Below, piece after piece: positions 1 to 10,097 of a stretch of DNA of 64,000 nt; the stretch's first letter is position 1; every line of letters starts with the position of its first letter. A program made the translations under genes and the position numbers. The notes under the pieces were generated by a model. That model was not told the DNA's origin. It searched no databases and saw nothing but the letters and a program-made list of their open reading frames with translations. The DNA comes from UKL13-3 sp943369665 (GTDB taxonomy: Bacteria > Bacteroidota > Bacteroidia > UKL13-3): contig CALRNX020000004.1 of NCBI GenBank assembly GCA_943369665.1, forward strand, positions 156,011 through 220,010, in the 5' to 3' direction.

Positions 1-17
1 TTTGTTTTTAAAGCAAA

Positions 18-689
18 ATGCATAGTCCCATTAAAGCTTGCCTGTTCGATCTGGATGGCGTACTGATTGATACGGCCAAATATCATTATATCGCCTGGAA
101 ACGCCTGGCCCAAAGTTTAGGAGTGGAATTTACTGAACACGATAACGAACAACTTAAAGGTGTGAGTCGTGTGGAATCACTTGAGTACATTTTAACAAAA
201 GGAAATATACAATTACCACAAGTTAAAAAAGAGGAGTTGATGGATGCTAAAAACACCTGGTATTTAGAATTGGTTGCCACAATGAAACCCGAAGAATTGT
301 TGCCCAATGTGCGGGAATTTTTAACAGAACTAAAATCGCACAATATTTTAATCGGGCTAGGTTCGTCCAGCAAAAATGCACAGATGATCTTAGACAAAAC
401 CGGGATCCATAAATACTTTGACACAGTGGTAGATGGTCGTCATACAACACACTCCAAACCGCATCCAGAAGTGTTTTTAACGGGAGCAAAACAACTACAT
501 GTGCAACCATCACAAACGGTTGTGTTTGAAGATGCCGTAAGTGGAATTGCAGCGGCACTGGCCGGAGGCTTTTATGCAATCGGATTAGGCGACCCGCAAG
601 TACTAAAACAAGCACATGTTGTTATTCCTTCATTGCAAGGTTTTAACTATACACAACTACAATCATTACCTATTTTCGAGAGAGCGTAA
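18..689 (+). CDS. pgmB: beta-phosphoglucomutase (HAD superfamily)
   Basis: A 223-residue cytoplasmic HAD-fold mutase. It converts beta-glucose-1-phosphate to glucose-6-phosphate, which is the product-processing step after an inverting disaccharide phosphorylase. The catalytic motif FDLDG lies at residues 10-14 (nucleophile D11, acid/base D13). A cap domain follows (LKGVSRVES, residues about 47-55), then the GLGSSSKNA motif II region, K near KPHPEVF, and VFEDAVSGIAAA as motif IV. Length is normal for PgmB. The stop lies only 3 bases before the GH65 gene, so the two are translationally close, and that pairing is the best evidence that the substrate is beta-G1P rather than another phosphosugar. 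Only 17 bases of upstream sequence are in the window, so the operon start cannot be seen. Confidence 0.93.
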   Translation: MHSPIKACLFDLDGVLIDTAKYHYIAWKRLAQSLGVEFTEHDNEQLKGVSRVESLEYILTKGNIQLPQVKKEELMDAKNTWYLELVATMKPEELLPNVREFLTELKSHNILIGLGSSSKNAQMILDKTGIHKYFDTVVDGRHTTHSKPHPEVFLTGAKQLHVQPSQTVVFEDAVSGIAAALAGGFYAIGLGDPQVLKQAHVVIPSLQGFNYTQLQSLPIFERA

Positions 690-692
690 CAC

Positions 693-3011
693 ATGAAAAA
701 GTATTACAAAGAAGACGAGTGGAATATTATTGAAGAAGGCTTTGATGCCTCGATGCACGAAAGCAGCGAAAGCATGTTTAGCATTGGCAATGGCAAGATG
801 GGCCAACGAGCCATGTTTGAAGAGTATTATAGTGGAAAAACGCTGGAAGGAATCTATATAGCCGGAGTATATTATCCCGATAAAACGCGTGTAGGTTGGT
901 GGAAAAACGGCTACCCCGAGTATTTTGCCAAAGTATTGAACAGCCCAAATTGGTTGGGGGTAGATATTCAAATCGGCAGTGAACGCCTGGACCTAAATAC
1001 TTGTAAAGTGCGCAACTTTGAACGAAAGTTGGATATGCAACATTCTGTTCTATCTCGCTCCTTTATTGCCATCTTTCCTTCGGGAAAAGAAATTGAAGTG
1101 CACACCGAGCGTTTTGTAAGCCGTGTGGATGATGAGATCGGAGCAATACGCTATTGTGTAAAAGCATTGAACTTTACCGATACGATCACCTGTACCACAA
1201 GTATCAATGCCAATGTAAAGAACAAAGATTCGAATTACGATGAAGTGTTTTGGGATGGTATTGAAGAAATTATAAAGGGCGAAAGAGCCTTCGTTGGAGT
1301 GCGCACCAAAAAACTCGGATTCGAAGTATATGAGGGGTTTACCACTACGTATCAAAAAAACAATGAAACCATTAAATTGGTTCCCTCATCAAGCAAAAAA
1401 GAAAAATATGTTTCTTTTTCGGTAGCCACGGCCATTAATGAAGGTGAGACTTTTGAGATCAATAAATATGTGAGTGTTGTATCGAGTATGTATTATTCGG
1501 ATGCTCAACTGAAAGATGCCTGCAATAAAAATTTAGATACCGCCACCGCAAAAGGTTATGAGCAATTGCGCAATGAGCATGCCATTTCCTGGGAACAACT
1601 ATGGGAACAATGTGATGTGCAAATTAAAGGTGATGTTGCCGCACAACAAGCCATTCGTTTCAATATTTTACAACTCAATCAAACTTATTCCGGCAAAGAT
1701 CACCGGTTAAACATCGGACCAAAAGGGTTTACAGGCGAAAAATACGGAGGGTCAACTTATTGGGATACGGAAGCTTATTGCATCCCCTTTTATTTGGGAA
1801 CCAACCACCAGAAAGTTGCACGACAATTATTACAGTATCGCTATAATCAATTGCCCAAAGCAATTGAAAATGCTGCCAAACTAGGATTTACAAATGGTGC
1901 TGCATTGTACCCAATGGTAACCATGAATGGCGAAGAATGCCACAATGAATGGGAAATTACATTTGAGGAAATTCACCGCAACGGAGCCATCGCATATGCC
2001 ATTTACAATTACATAAACTACACAGGTGATCATTCTTATTTGTGGGAAGGTGGCAGCGAAGTCCTCATTGGTATTGCACGTTTTTGGGCTCAACGTATCC
2101 ATTGGAGCGATGCAAAAAAACAATATGTAATGCATGGCGTTACTGGCCCCAATGAATATGAAAACAACGTAAACAATAATTGGTATACCAACTATATCGC
2201 TTGTTGGTGCATGCAATACGCAGCACAAGCCATGGCCGAAGTAAAAGAGCATTATCCCAAGGCTTATGAAGGCTTATTGATCAAAACAAAATTTGCAGAA
2301 GCAGAAGAACTTGCCAATTGGAAACATATTTGTGAAAACATGTTTTACCCTACAAGTGAAGAATTGGGCATCTTTTTACAACAAGAAGGTTATTTAGACA
2401 AAGAGCAAATCCTGGCAAAAGATCTAAACCCCAAAGAAAGACCCATTAATCAACATTGGAGTTGGGATAGAATTTTACGCTCCTGTTTTATTAAACAGGC
2501 TGACGTTTTACAAGGGCTGTACTTTTTTGAAGATCAATTTGACCTTGATACACTCAAACGTAATTTTGATTATTATGAACCTCGTACGGTTCATGAAAGT
2601 TCGCTCTCGCCTTGTGTGCATGCAATATTGGCAGCCAAACTGGGTTATGAAGAAAAAGCATATGAAATGTACTTACGCACTTCGCGGTTGGATTTGGATG
2701 ACTACAACCACGAGGCTCATGAAGGTTTGCATATAACAAGTATGGCCGGAACCTGGATGAGTGTGATACAAGGATTTGGTGGTATGCGTGTAATTGAAGG
2801 GAAATTGCATTTTGAGCCCATGATTCCAAAACAATGGGATTCGTTTTCATTTAACATACGATTCAGGGGTAGGGTCATCAAAGTATCCATTACTCAAACG
2901 GAAATGACCATAGAATTATTAAGTGGTGATCAAACGGAAGTGGTTCTTAACAAAAAATCACATATTATTACGGTAAATAACAATGCTTTTATGGCACATC
3001 ATGTTAACTAA
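693..3011 (+). CDS. GH65 glycoside phosphorylase, probable maltose phosphorylase
   Basis: A 772-residue cytoplasmic family GH65 protein without a signal peptide. The N-terminal beta-sandwich starts near SMFSIGNGKMGQRA (residues about 28-41). An (alpha/alpha)6 barrel follows, with YWDTEAYCIPFY near residue 360. The motif TGPNEYENNVNNNWYTN places the proposed general acid Glu at residue 488, close to the position known in Lactobacillus maltose phosphorylase. GH65 enzymes use inorganic phosphate to split alpha-glucobioses into glucose and beta-G1P. Here the adjacent pgmB and the MFS transporter point to maltose imported intact. GH65 also contains kojibiose, nigerose and trehalose phosphorylases; the starch-directed neighbours favour maltose, but the sequence alone does not settle it. 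Confidence 0.88.
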   Translation: MKKYYKEDEWNIIEEGFDASMHESSESMFSIGNGKMGQRAMFEEYYSGKTLEGIYIAGVYYPDKTRVGWWKNGYPEYFAKVLNSPNWLGVDIQIGSERLDLNTCKVRNFERKLDMQHSVLSRSFIAIFPSGKEIEVHTERFVSRVDDEIGAIRYCVKALNFTDTITCTTSINANVKNKDSNYDEVFWDGIEEIIKGERAFVGVRTKKLGFEVYEGFTTTYQKNNETIKLVPSSSKKEKYVSFSVATAINEGETFEINKYVSVVSSMYYSDAQLKDACNKNLDTATAKGYEQLRNEHAISWEQLWEQCDVQIKGDVAAQQAIRFNILQLNQTYSGKDHRLNIGPKGFTGEKYGGSTYWDTEAYCIPFYLGTNHQKVARQLLQYRYNQLPKAIENAAKLGFTNGAALYPMVTMNGEECHNEWEITFEEIHRNGAIAYAIYNYINYTGDHSYLWEGGSEVLIGIARFWAQRIHWSDAKKQYVMHGVTGPNEYENNVNNNWYTNYIACWCMQYAAQAMAEVKEHYPKAYEGLLIKTKFAEAEELANWKHICENMFYPTSEELGIFLQQEGYLDKEQILAKDLNPKERPINQHWSWDRILRSCFIKQADVLQGLYFFEDQFDLDTLKRNFDYYEPRTVHESSLSPCVHAILAAKLGYEEKAYEMYLRTSRLDLDDYNHEAHEGLHITSMAGTWMSVIQGFGGMRVIEGKLHFEPMIPKQWDSFSFNIRFRGRVIKVSITQTEMTIELLSGDQTEVVLNKKSHIITVNNNAFMAHHVN

Positions 3012-3062
3012 TTAAAGATGGTAAAAGCCTTGTTACATATCATACCTTAATGAATTTATTAC

Positions 3063-5411
3063 ATGAGACAGGGTTTAATCTTTATCGCATGCTTATTATT
3101 TTCAATTGAAAATAATGCACAGAAAATTACTGTTGGACTGGCTTCAACAATTCAACTTCAACCGGGACAAACAGAAATTGTAAAGTCCGACTATTTCCCC
3201 TTTGGCAGTAAATATATAAAAGTAAAATGGCCACAAGGGTTACAGCTTATTAATGAAACAGCTACCACCTATGTAGTAAAGGGTAAACTTGTAAGGCCAA
3301 TTGATAATATTCAGTTTATTTATGAAGATGATACGGTTGATATACCTTGCAGGATGTCGCGAAAAGCAATTGTGAGCCAACAAATAATCCTGGCCCAACC
3401 AGCTTATAAACTTGCCATAAAGGGAAGTTTTAATGGGTGGCAGGCAAATGAAAAAATGTTAAAACCTATGGGGCAGTTGCCAACCAGAAACTGGCAAATT
3501 GATACACTGGAGGCCAATTTTGGAATTGTTCAATACAAATTAATTGCTGATGGAATAGAAACCGACCCTACCAATATTCCATTAGTGAATAATAGCATGG
3601 GAGGAACTAATGCTGTGGTTCAAATTGGCGAACCGGATATTATCAAACCAGTTGGATATACAGATATGTTTGATGACGAATCGATCCGGATTAAGACCAC
3701 TAACGCAAACTATTACCTTGCATACTTAAACAACTCCCTGATTTCCAAAGGCAACATTCCCATTAGCGGAAATATCAGTATTGTAATGCCTAAAGAAATC
3801 AGCTCCGGCAGATCATTTATTCGTGTATTTATAAGCAACAAAAATGCAATTGGGAATGATATTTTAATTCCACTCGACAATGGAAAGGTAGTCACCAATC
3901 CTGAAAAACTGAACCGCACAGACCACCATACACAAATTATGTACTTTATGATGGTTGATCGTTTTTTGGATGGTAACAAAGCAAATAATCCAAAACCATT
4001 ACCCGATGTATTGCCCAAGGCTCAGTATTTAGGGGGAGATTTGAAAGGAATTGAATTAAAAATAAATGATGGTTACTTTGAAAAAATGGGGGTAAACACT
4101 CTTTGGCTTTCACCCATTTCACAAAACCCGGCCGGGGCCTGGGGATACTGGAACAAGGAGGTAACAACCAAATTTTCTGCATACCATGGATATTGGCCAA
4201 CCTCTTATTCTAAGATCGACAACCGGTTTGGTACAGCCAAACAGTTTACTGATTTAATAACCAATGCACATGCCAAAAAAACCAATATTGTGTTGGACTT
4301 TGTTGCACACCATATCCATGTCGACCATCCATTGTACAAGAAACACCCTGAATGGGCAACCCCTTTATACCTTCCTGATGGCACAATGAACACAGAACGT
4401 TGGGACGATCACAGACTCACCACATGGTTCGATACTTTCCTGCCAACATTGAATTTTGAAAATGAATCTGTACGCGAACTGGTAAGTGATAGCGTACTTT
4501 TTTGGGTGAAAAAATTTGAGATCGATGGATTCAGGCACGATGCCAGCAAACATGTTCCCGAATCATTCTGGAGATTGCTTACCCAGAAAATAAAAATACA
4601 AAACAGTAAAACCAATCGTTCATTCTACCAGATAGGAGAAACCTATGGAAGTGCCGACTTGATTGGCTCATATGTAAACAGCGGACAAATGGACGCCCAA
4701 TTTGATTTTAACTTGTATGATGCAAGCATTGTAGCATTTGCAACTGATGAAACGAATACGAAACAAGAGCAAAATTGGAATCAACTCAAGAACACCATTG
4801 ACGAGAGTTTTAATTACTATGGTTGGCATCATTTAATGGGTAATATTTCAGGCAATCAGGATAGGCCACGCTTTACATCCATTGCTGATGGCAGTGTTTC
4901 ACTCTCAGAAGACACCAAGCTTGCCGGATGGACACGTAAAATTGAAAATCAAAACGACAAAGGATATGCCCGTATGGCACAGCTTATGGCCCTCAATATG
5001 ACTTTGCCCGGTGTTCCTGTTATTTATTATGGTGATGAATATGGTATGCCCGGTGGTAATGACCCAGACAACCGCAGAATGATGCAATTTGATCATTACA
5101 ATGCACAACAAATGCAATTGATCAATAAGGTTAAACTCCTCACCAATCTCCGTAAAACAAATATGGCTTTGCTGTATGGCGAATACAAAGTTATTGATAC
5201 CGAAAAGCACTACTTTGCCTTTGAACGCAATTATTTTGGTTCCCGTGTCATTATTGTTTTTTCGAAGAATGCCGGTCGTGCAACTCTGCCCCTAATGAAT
5301 GGAACAACCTATAAAACACTTTTTTCGCATAAAACAACACAACTTGAAAATGAAATACAGGTTGAAATGAATGCGGATGATATGGAAATTTTTATCCTCA
5401 ACACCAAATAA
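3063..5411 (+). CDS. secreted GH13 alpha-amylase family enzyme
   Basis: A 782-residue exported GH13 enzyme. A signal peptide (about residues 1-19, ending NNAQ) is followed by an N-terminal beta domain. Next is a CBM48/E-set-like module with the motif IKGSFNGWQANEK near residues 120-132, then the catalytic barrel starting near IMYFMMVDRFLDG (about residue 297). Conserved regions are visible: DFVAHHI (I), DGFRHDASKH with nucleophile D493 (II), QIGETYG with acid/base E526 (III) and SGNQDRPR with D600 (IV). In region IV the usual His before the catalytic Asp is Gln. A C-terminal beta domain ends the protein. It follows the GH65 gene by 51 bases. It lacks a lipobox and a T9SS tag, so a periplasmic location is inferred. 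It is likely an alpha-amylase or neopullulanase; specificity is not determined. Confidence 0.88.
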   Translation: MRQGLIFIACLLFSIENNAQKITVGLASTIQLQPGQTEIVKSDYFPFGSKYIKVKWPQGLQLINETATTYVVKGKLVRPIDNIQFIYEDDTVDIPCRMSRKAIVSQQIILAQPAYKLAIKGSFNGWQANEKMLKPMGQLPTRNWQIDTLEANFGIVQYKLIADGIETDPTNIPLVNNSMGGTNAVVQIGEPDIIKPVGYTDMFDDESIRIKTTNANYYLAYLNNSLISKGNIPISGNISIVMPKEISSGRSFIRVFISNKNAIGNDILIPLDNGKVVTNPEKLNRTDHHTQIMYFMMVDRFLDGNKANNPKPLPDVLPKAQYLGGDLKGIELKINDGYFEKMGVNTLWLSPISQNPAGAWGYWNKEVTTKFSAYHGYWPTSYSKIDNRFGTAKQFTDLITNAHAKKTNIVLDFVAHHIHVDHPLYKKHPEWATPLYLPDGTMNTERWDDHRLTTWFDTFLPTLNFENESVRELVSDSVLFWVKKFEIDGFRHDASKHVPESFWRLLTQKIKIQNSKTNRSFYQIGETYGSADLIGSYVNSGQMDAQFDFNLYDASIVAFATDETNTKQEQNWNQLKNTIDESFNYYGWHHLMGNISGNQDRPRFTSIADGSVSLSEDTKLAGWTRKIENQNDKGYARMAQLMALNMTLPGVPVIYYGDEYGMPGGNDPDNRRMMQFDHYNAQQMQLINKVKLLTNLRKTNMALLYGEYKVIDTEKHYFAFERNYFGSRVIIVFSKNAGRATLPLMNGTTYKTLFSHKTTQLENEIQVEMNADDMEIFILNTK

Positions 5412-5422
5412 ACACTAATAAC

Positions 5423-6793
5423 ATGCGCTTCCTCTTTTTACTATTATGTTCCATTGCCACCCTTTCAGTTTTTGCACAGGGTCGAACTTCAATACTTGCA
5501 AATTCCGTGATATATGAAGTAAATGTTCGGCAATACTCCGAAAAAGGAGATTTCGGTGCTGTGGCTCAGAATCTGCCAAAGTTAAAAAGTTTGGGCGTAG
5601 ACATTTTATGGATCATGCCGATACACCCCATTGGTGCAAAAAATAGAAAAGGAACCCTCGGAAGCTATTATAGTGTGCAGAACTACAGAGGCATCGACCC
5701 CTCATATGGTGACACTGCTGATTTCAGAAGACTGGTACGCAAGGCTCATGATTTGAAAATGAAAGTTATTTTGGATTGGGTAGCAAACCATACAGCATGG
5801 GATCATCCCTGGATCAAACAACATCCCAATTGGTATGTACAGGATAAAAAAGGAAATATTCAAACACAATATGATTGGAGCGATGTCGCAAAGCTTAACT
5901 ACCAAAATGCCGAAATGCGCAAAGCGATGATCAGCGAAATGGAATATTGGGTAAAAACATTTGGCATCGATGGATTCAGATGTGATGTAGCTTTTCTGGT
6001 ACCGCAGGATTTCTGGGAAGAGGCAAGAGTAAAGCTGGAAAAAACCAAAACAATGTATATGCTGGCAGAAATGGAATGGAATACAGATATTACTCCTACA
6101 CCTAATACCTATTTCGACAAAGCTTTTAACACTTCGTATGGTTGGACATTTATGGGTATTACCCAAGATTTAGCAAAAAACAAAAAAAGCCTGCCCGAAT
6201 TCAAAAAGGAGTTAACGGAAAACTATCAAAAATTCCCTTCAAAAATGTCGAAACTGTTATTCATTACCAATCATGATGAAAATAGTTGGAATGGTACCAT
6301 TAAAGAAAAATACGGCCGTAATTGGAAACTATACGCAACTCTTTGTTACACTTTACCTAACAGTATGCCACTGATGTACACAGGAGAAGAGGTGGGATTA
6401 AACAGGCGCCTGCAGTTTTTCGAGAAAGACCCCATCACCGGGAGAGAATGGGCCGATACCAGCCGATATAATTGGTACAGAAATTTAATTTGGCTCCGAC
6501 ACAATAACCCGGCATTGTGGAATATTGCGAATAACAAACCCGGTATCGAAGAAATTGTGCTCTCTCCAAATGATACGAATATCACCAATCATGTATTTGC
6601 CTTTAGAAGACATACAGACAGCAATGAAGTAATTGTAATCACCAATTTCGGAGATGCCGAGGTTACGTTTCCCAATCAATATTTTCGTTTTGACGAACGC
6701 ATGAAGCTGTTATTTGACAACAGACAATTCTATAAAAATACAGAAGGTAACTGGACATTGAGAGCAAAAGAAAATGTGATCTTATATAAATAA
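5423..6793 (+). CDS. secreted GH13 alpha-amylase / maltodextrin glucosidase family
   Basis: A 456-residue GH13 enzyme with a cleavable signal peptide (residues 1-19, ending VFAQ) and an almost bare catalytic barrel. Motifs are DWVANHTAWDHPW (region I), GFRCDV with nucleophile D188 (II), MLAEMEWN with acid/base E216 (III) and ITNHDENSW with D285 (IV). A short C-terminal beta domain follows. It starts 11 bases after the preceding GH13 gene and ends 11 bases before the MFS gene, so the three are almost certainly co-transcribed. The compact architecture without an N-terminal beta module suggests an enzyme for small maltooligosaccharides in the periplasm, delivering maltose or glucose to the transporter; that role is an inference. 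Confidence 0.88.
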   Translation: MRFLFLLLCSIATLSVFAQGRTSILANSVIYEVNVRQYSEKGDFGAVAQNLPKLKSLGVDILWIMPIHPIGAKNRKGTLGSYYSVQNYRGIDPSYGDTADFRRLVRKAHDLKMKVILDWVANHTAWDHPWIKQHPNWYVQDKKGNIQTQYDWSDVAKLNYQNAEMRKAMISEMEYWVKTFGIDGFRCDVAFLVPQDFWEEARVKLEKTKTMYMLAEMEWNTDITPTPNTYFDKAFNTSYGWTFMGITQDLAKNKKSLPEFKKELTENYQKFPSKMSKLLFITNHDENSWNGTIKEKYGRNWKLYATLCYTLPNSMPLMYTGEEVGLNRRLQFFEKDPITGREWADTSRYNWYRNLIWLRHNNPALWNIANNKPGIEEIVLSPNDTNITNHVFAFRRHTDSNEVIVITNFGDAEVTFPNQYFRFDERMKLLFDNRQFYKNTEGNWTLRAKENVILYK

Positions 6794-6804
6794 TCCCAAT
6801 CAAT

Positions 6805-8151
6805 ATGGAATTGAAACAAAAACCAACATTAAGTATCGCTCAAATATTCACCATGAGTTTTGGCTTCATGGGAATTCAGTTTGGCTTTGCGTTGCAAAAT
6901 GGAAATGCCAGTAGTATTCTCCAAAATTATGGCGCGCATGTCGAACAACTCAGTTGGTTTTGGTTGGTGGCTCCGCTCACCGGAATGATTGTTCAACCCA
7001 TCATCGGTTACTATAGTGACCGTACCTGGAACCGCTTGGGTCGGAGGAAACCTTTCTTTTTGGTAGGTACATTATTGTGTTGCATGGCACTTGTATTGCT
7101 TCCTAATTCAGCCGGTTTTTTCCAGGCAAAATCAGCCTTACTTATCGGAGCGGGAATGTTAATGATGATGGATGCAAGTATCAATGTTGCCATGGAACCT
7201 TTCCGCGCATTGGTTGCCGATAACCTACCCGACAACCAGCGTACATTGGGTTTCAGTGTGCAAACATTTTTGATCGGTGTGGGTGCTGTATGCGGATCAT
7301 GGTTACCCTACATTTTAGATAATTATTTTCATGTTTCTTCATCGGCTCCTGATGGGCAGGTTGCCAATAATGTTATTTATTCTTTCTACATCGGAGCATT
7401 TATTTTCCTTGTTACCATTTTAATCACGGTTCTTTTTTCAAAAGAATATGCACCTGCAGAATACGAAATGTATCATGGCAAACCGGATGAGACGGAGGCA
7501 AGCATTGCGCAGGTATTTAAAGACTTTAAGAACATGCCCGGCACCATGCGCCAATTAGGTTTGGTTCAGTTTTTCAGTTGGTTTGCATTGTTTAGTATGT
7601 GGGTTTTTACCACACCCGCCATTGCGCATCATGTGTTCAAATTATCGATTGATGATACCAGCAGTGATGCGTTCAGGGATGCCGGCAGTTGGACCGGAAT
7701 CATCTTTGGTGTATACAATGGCATTAGTGCTATTTATGCTTTGCTATTGCCAAGCATTGCACGCAAAATCGGGCGTAAAAAAACACACTCTCTTTCGTTG
7801 CTTGCCGGAGGAATTGGTTTAATCTCCATGTATTTCGCAAACGACAAGAGTGATCTGATATTATCGATGATAGGCGTTGGTTTGGCCTGGGCTTCCATTT
7901 TATCAATGCCTTACGCAATATTAGCAGGTAGCATTCCCAGTGGAAAAATGGGTGTATACATGGGAATCTTCAACTTTTTTATCACCATTCCTCAAATTGT
8001 AAATGGTGTGGTGGGTGGCCCCATTGTTAAAAATATTTACGGCAACAATGCGATGTATGCTATTGTGCTTGCAGGTGTATTAATGATTTGCGGTGCGGTA
8101 TCCATGTTGTATGTTCAGGACAGCACCGATATAAAAGTACAACAGCAATAA
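6805..8151 (+). CDS. MFS-type maltose/oligosaccharide importer (SLC45/GPH-like)
   Basis: A 448-residue inner-membrane protein with about 12 hydrophobic segments. The major-facilitator signature follows helix 2: YYSDRTWNRLGRRKPFF (residues about 69-85). A second half-signature, IARKIGRKKTHS, lies near residues 313-324. The protein resembles the sucrose/maltose branch of MFS carriers (SLC45-like), which sit in bacterial maltose loci beside GH13 and GH65 genes. It is last in the five-gene forward operon, 11 bases after the GH13 gene. Import of unphosphorylated maltose to the cytosolic GH65 enzyme is the natural reading. Its stop lies 2 bases from that of the convergent SusA-like gene, with no clear terminator between them. 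Confidence 0.85.
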   Translation: MELKQKPTLSIAQIFTMSFGFMGIQFGFALQNGNASSILQNYGAHVEQLSWFWLVAPLTGMIVQPIIGYYSDRTWNRLGRRKPFFLVGTLLCCMALVLLPNSAGFFQAKSALLIGAGMLMMMDASINVAMEPFRALVADNLPDNQRTLGFSVQTFLIGVGAVCGSWLPYILDNYFHVSSSAPDGQVANNVIYSFYIGAFIFLVTILITVLFSKEYAPAEYEMYHGKPDETEASIAQVFKDFKNMPGTMRQLGLVQFFSWFALFSMWVFTTPAIAHHVFKLSIDDTSSDAFRDAGSWTGIIFGVYNGISAIYALLLPSIARKIGRKKTHSLSLLAGGIGLISMYFANDKSDLILSMIGVGLAWASILSMPYAILAGSIPSGKMGVYMGIFNFFITIPQIVNGVVGGPIVKNIYGNNAMYAIVLAGVLMICGAVSMLYVQDSTDIKVQQQ

Positions 8152-8153
8152 TA

Positions 8154-9959
8154 TTATTTCACTTCAAATACCAGCGCCTCTCCTCCTCCAATACTTAGCT
8201 TTTCCTCTACAGCAATTGTTTGTTTGCTTAAAATATTAAAAAGGGAAGTGTGCCCGGTTAACATTTCAGCAAAACGATTAAGGCTTACTGATTGGGGATC
8301 TTTATTACTATTAAACACCACCATCACTTTTTGCGAAGTGCTGTAGCGGAAATAAACGTACACGCCATGCTCCGGAATAAATTGCATCATTTTTCCATCA
8401 AGAGCCGTATTACTTTTTCGCCATTGGGCCAACGTATTGATATGATCCCAGGCTTCATTTTCTTCGGTCGTTCTTCCTTGTGAAGAAAATTTATTCACTG
8501 CATCGCTTCTCCAACCTCCTTTAAAATCTTCACGAATGGCACCATGTGCACCTTTGTTACGCATGAGTATTTCAGTTCCATAAAAAATGGAAGGAATCCC
8601 CCGCATCGTCATCATGATATTCATGGCAGCCTTCCATTTTTTTAAATCATAGTTAATAACAGCATAAAAGCGATCGAGATCATGGTTGTCGGAAAAAATG
8701 ATATGGTGATACGGATCCTTGTATAAATAATCCTGCGACAAACTATAATACAATTTCGAAACACCTTCCGTCCACCCATTAGGTTGTGATACGGCATCAT
8801 CTATCGAAAAACAGAACTGGAAGTCCAAAACGTTTTGCATGTTTTCGGCAACCGATTTGTCTTTGGGAACAAAATAGGTTTGCAAGGGAACTGCATGTTC
8901 CCATATTTCGCCAAACACGCTTAAGCCAGGGTATTCAGCAATGATAGCTTGATACCAGGCCTGCATAAATTTTTGTTCGGGGTACGAATAGGTATCAATG
9001 CGAATACCATCTGCCTTGCTCGTTTCAATCCACCAGATAGTATTTTGGGTCATGTATTTCGCCACGATCGGGTTATCGTTGTTTACATCCGGCATGTGGT
9101 GATCGAACCAACCCTCGGTAAATATTTTTTGATCCGATTTCGATGCATAAGGATCCATCAATGTATTGGCCCGGTAATTTGTTCGAGTGAACTTTTCAAA
9201 GGCATGCACGGCTGTATCAAACGGTTTATCGGTATACAACCAATGTCCATCACCAATATGATTAAACACCAGGTCCAATACCCATTTCATGTTTCGTTTT
9301 TTAACTTCAGTGCACAGTTGGGTGTAATCGTTTAATGTTCCAAAGCGAGAATCTACTTTGTAGTGATCAGTAATAGCATATCCGTGGTAAGACTGCGAAG
9401 GTTCATCATTCTCCTGGAATGGTGTAAGCCACATAGTCGTTGCACCAAGGTTCTGGATATAGTCCAGATGCTGTGCGATGCCTTGCAAATCGCCACCATG
9501 CCGCCCATGCAAGGAATCACGGTTCATTGTTTTTTCACGCTTGGTTAAGTCAATATCGTTTTGTGTATTACCATTGGCAAACCTGTCCGGCATTAATAAA
9601 TAGATTAAATCATTTCCTGTAAGGGCACTTGGTCGTGCCTGCTTTTGTTTAAACGAATAAGAAAGTTTTTGATTCTTCTTTCCTTTTAGATTGAATATGA
9701 CATCCCCCGCCTGCAATGATTTGGATAAACGCATTTCCACTAACAAATAGTCTTTGTGTTTGGTAGGTAAAACCTGGGCTATCGTAACATTTGGATTGTC
9801 AGTACTCACTTGCCGAATATTGTTCCCAATATCTTTTTGCTTAATGATCAGTTGCAACGAAGTATCCTTTAACCCTACAAACCAATTGGGTGGATACATT
9901 TCTGTTTGCGCAAAGGCTCTCAGGTTTAAAAGACATAACAAAACAAAAAGTCTATTCAT
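8154..9959 (-). CDS. SusA-like periplasmic GH13 neopullulanase/cyclomaltodextrinase
   Basis: A 601-residue GH13 enzyme with a signal peptide (residues 1-18, ending AFAQ). An N-terminal cyclomaltodextrinase-type beta domain covers residues about 20-110. The catalytic barrel carries DLVFNHIGDGHW (I), DGIRIDTYSYPE with D322 (II), SVFGEIWEH with E351 (III) and FSDNHDLDRF with D427 (IV). The C-terminal beta domain ends KLSIGGGEALVFEVK. The order of domains and the bulky DGIRIDTYSYPE region match SusA of Bacteroides, which trims maltooligosaccharides in the periplasm after SusCD import. It is transcribed separately from the flanking forward operons. Its promoter should lie in 9960-10047, downstream of the terminator hairpin of the next reverse gene. 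Confidence 0.88.
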   Translation of the reverse strand: MNRLFVLLCLLNLRAFAQTEMYPPNWFVGLKDTSLQLIIKQKDIGNNIRQVSTDNPNVTIAQVLPTKHKDYLLVEMRLSKSLQAGDVIFNLKGKKNQKLSYSFKQKQARPSALTGNDLIYLLMPDRFANGNTQNDIDLTKREKTMNRDSLHGRHGGDLQGIAQHLDYIQNLGATTMWLTPFQENDEPSQSYHGYAITDHYKVDSRFGTLNDYTQLCTEVKKRNMKWVLDLVFNHIGDGHWLYTDKPFDTAVHAFEKFTRTNYRANTLMDPYASKSDQKIFTEGWFDHHMPDVNNDNPIVAKYMTQNTIWWIETSKADGIRIDTYSYPEQKFMQAWYQAIIAEYPGLSVFGEIWEHAVPLQTYFVPKDKSVAENMQNVLDFQFCFSIDDAVSQPNGWTEGVSKLYYSLSQDYLYKDPYHHIIFSDNHDLDRFYAVINYDLKKWKAAMNIMMTMRGIPSIFYGTEILMRNKGAHGAIREDFKGGWRSDAVNKFSSQGRTTEENEAWDHINTLAQWRKSNTALDGKMMQFIPEHGVYVYFRYSTSQKVMVVFNSNKDPQSVSLNRFAEMLTGHTSLFNILSKQTIAVEEKLSIGGGEALVFEVK

Positions 9960-10047
9960 AGTTTAATGGTTGAAAGAATGTTCGTATTAAAGCTTTTCCC
10001 ACAGCTTACGTGAATTGTGCAGAAATATATTCCTCTAAAAATACAAA

Positions 10048-10071
10048 GAGCCCCGCAGACCTGCGGAGCTC
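10048..10071 (-). terminator. intrinsic terminator of the 10098-11804 gene
   Basis: A hairpin with arms GAGC-x-CCGCA and TGCGG-x-GCTC around a 4-base loop. On the reverse strand it is followed by a T-rich run (CTTTGTATTTTT). It lies 27 bases past the stop of the reverse-strand surface-protein gene and separates it from the SusA-like gene. Confidence 0.7.
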
Positions 10072-10097
10072 ATTTGCATACTATCAATTAACCGTAA

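Noticed and set aside
5702..6166. A 154-residue reverse open frame inside the second GH13 gene
   Set aside because: It lies fully inside a gene with all four GH13 motifs, and its translation has no recognisable features.
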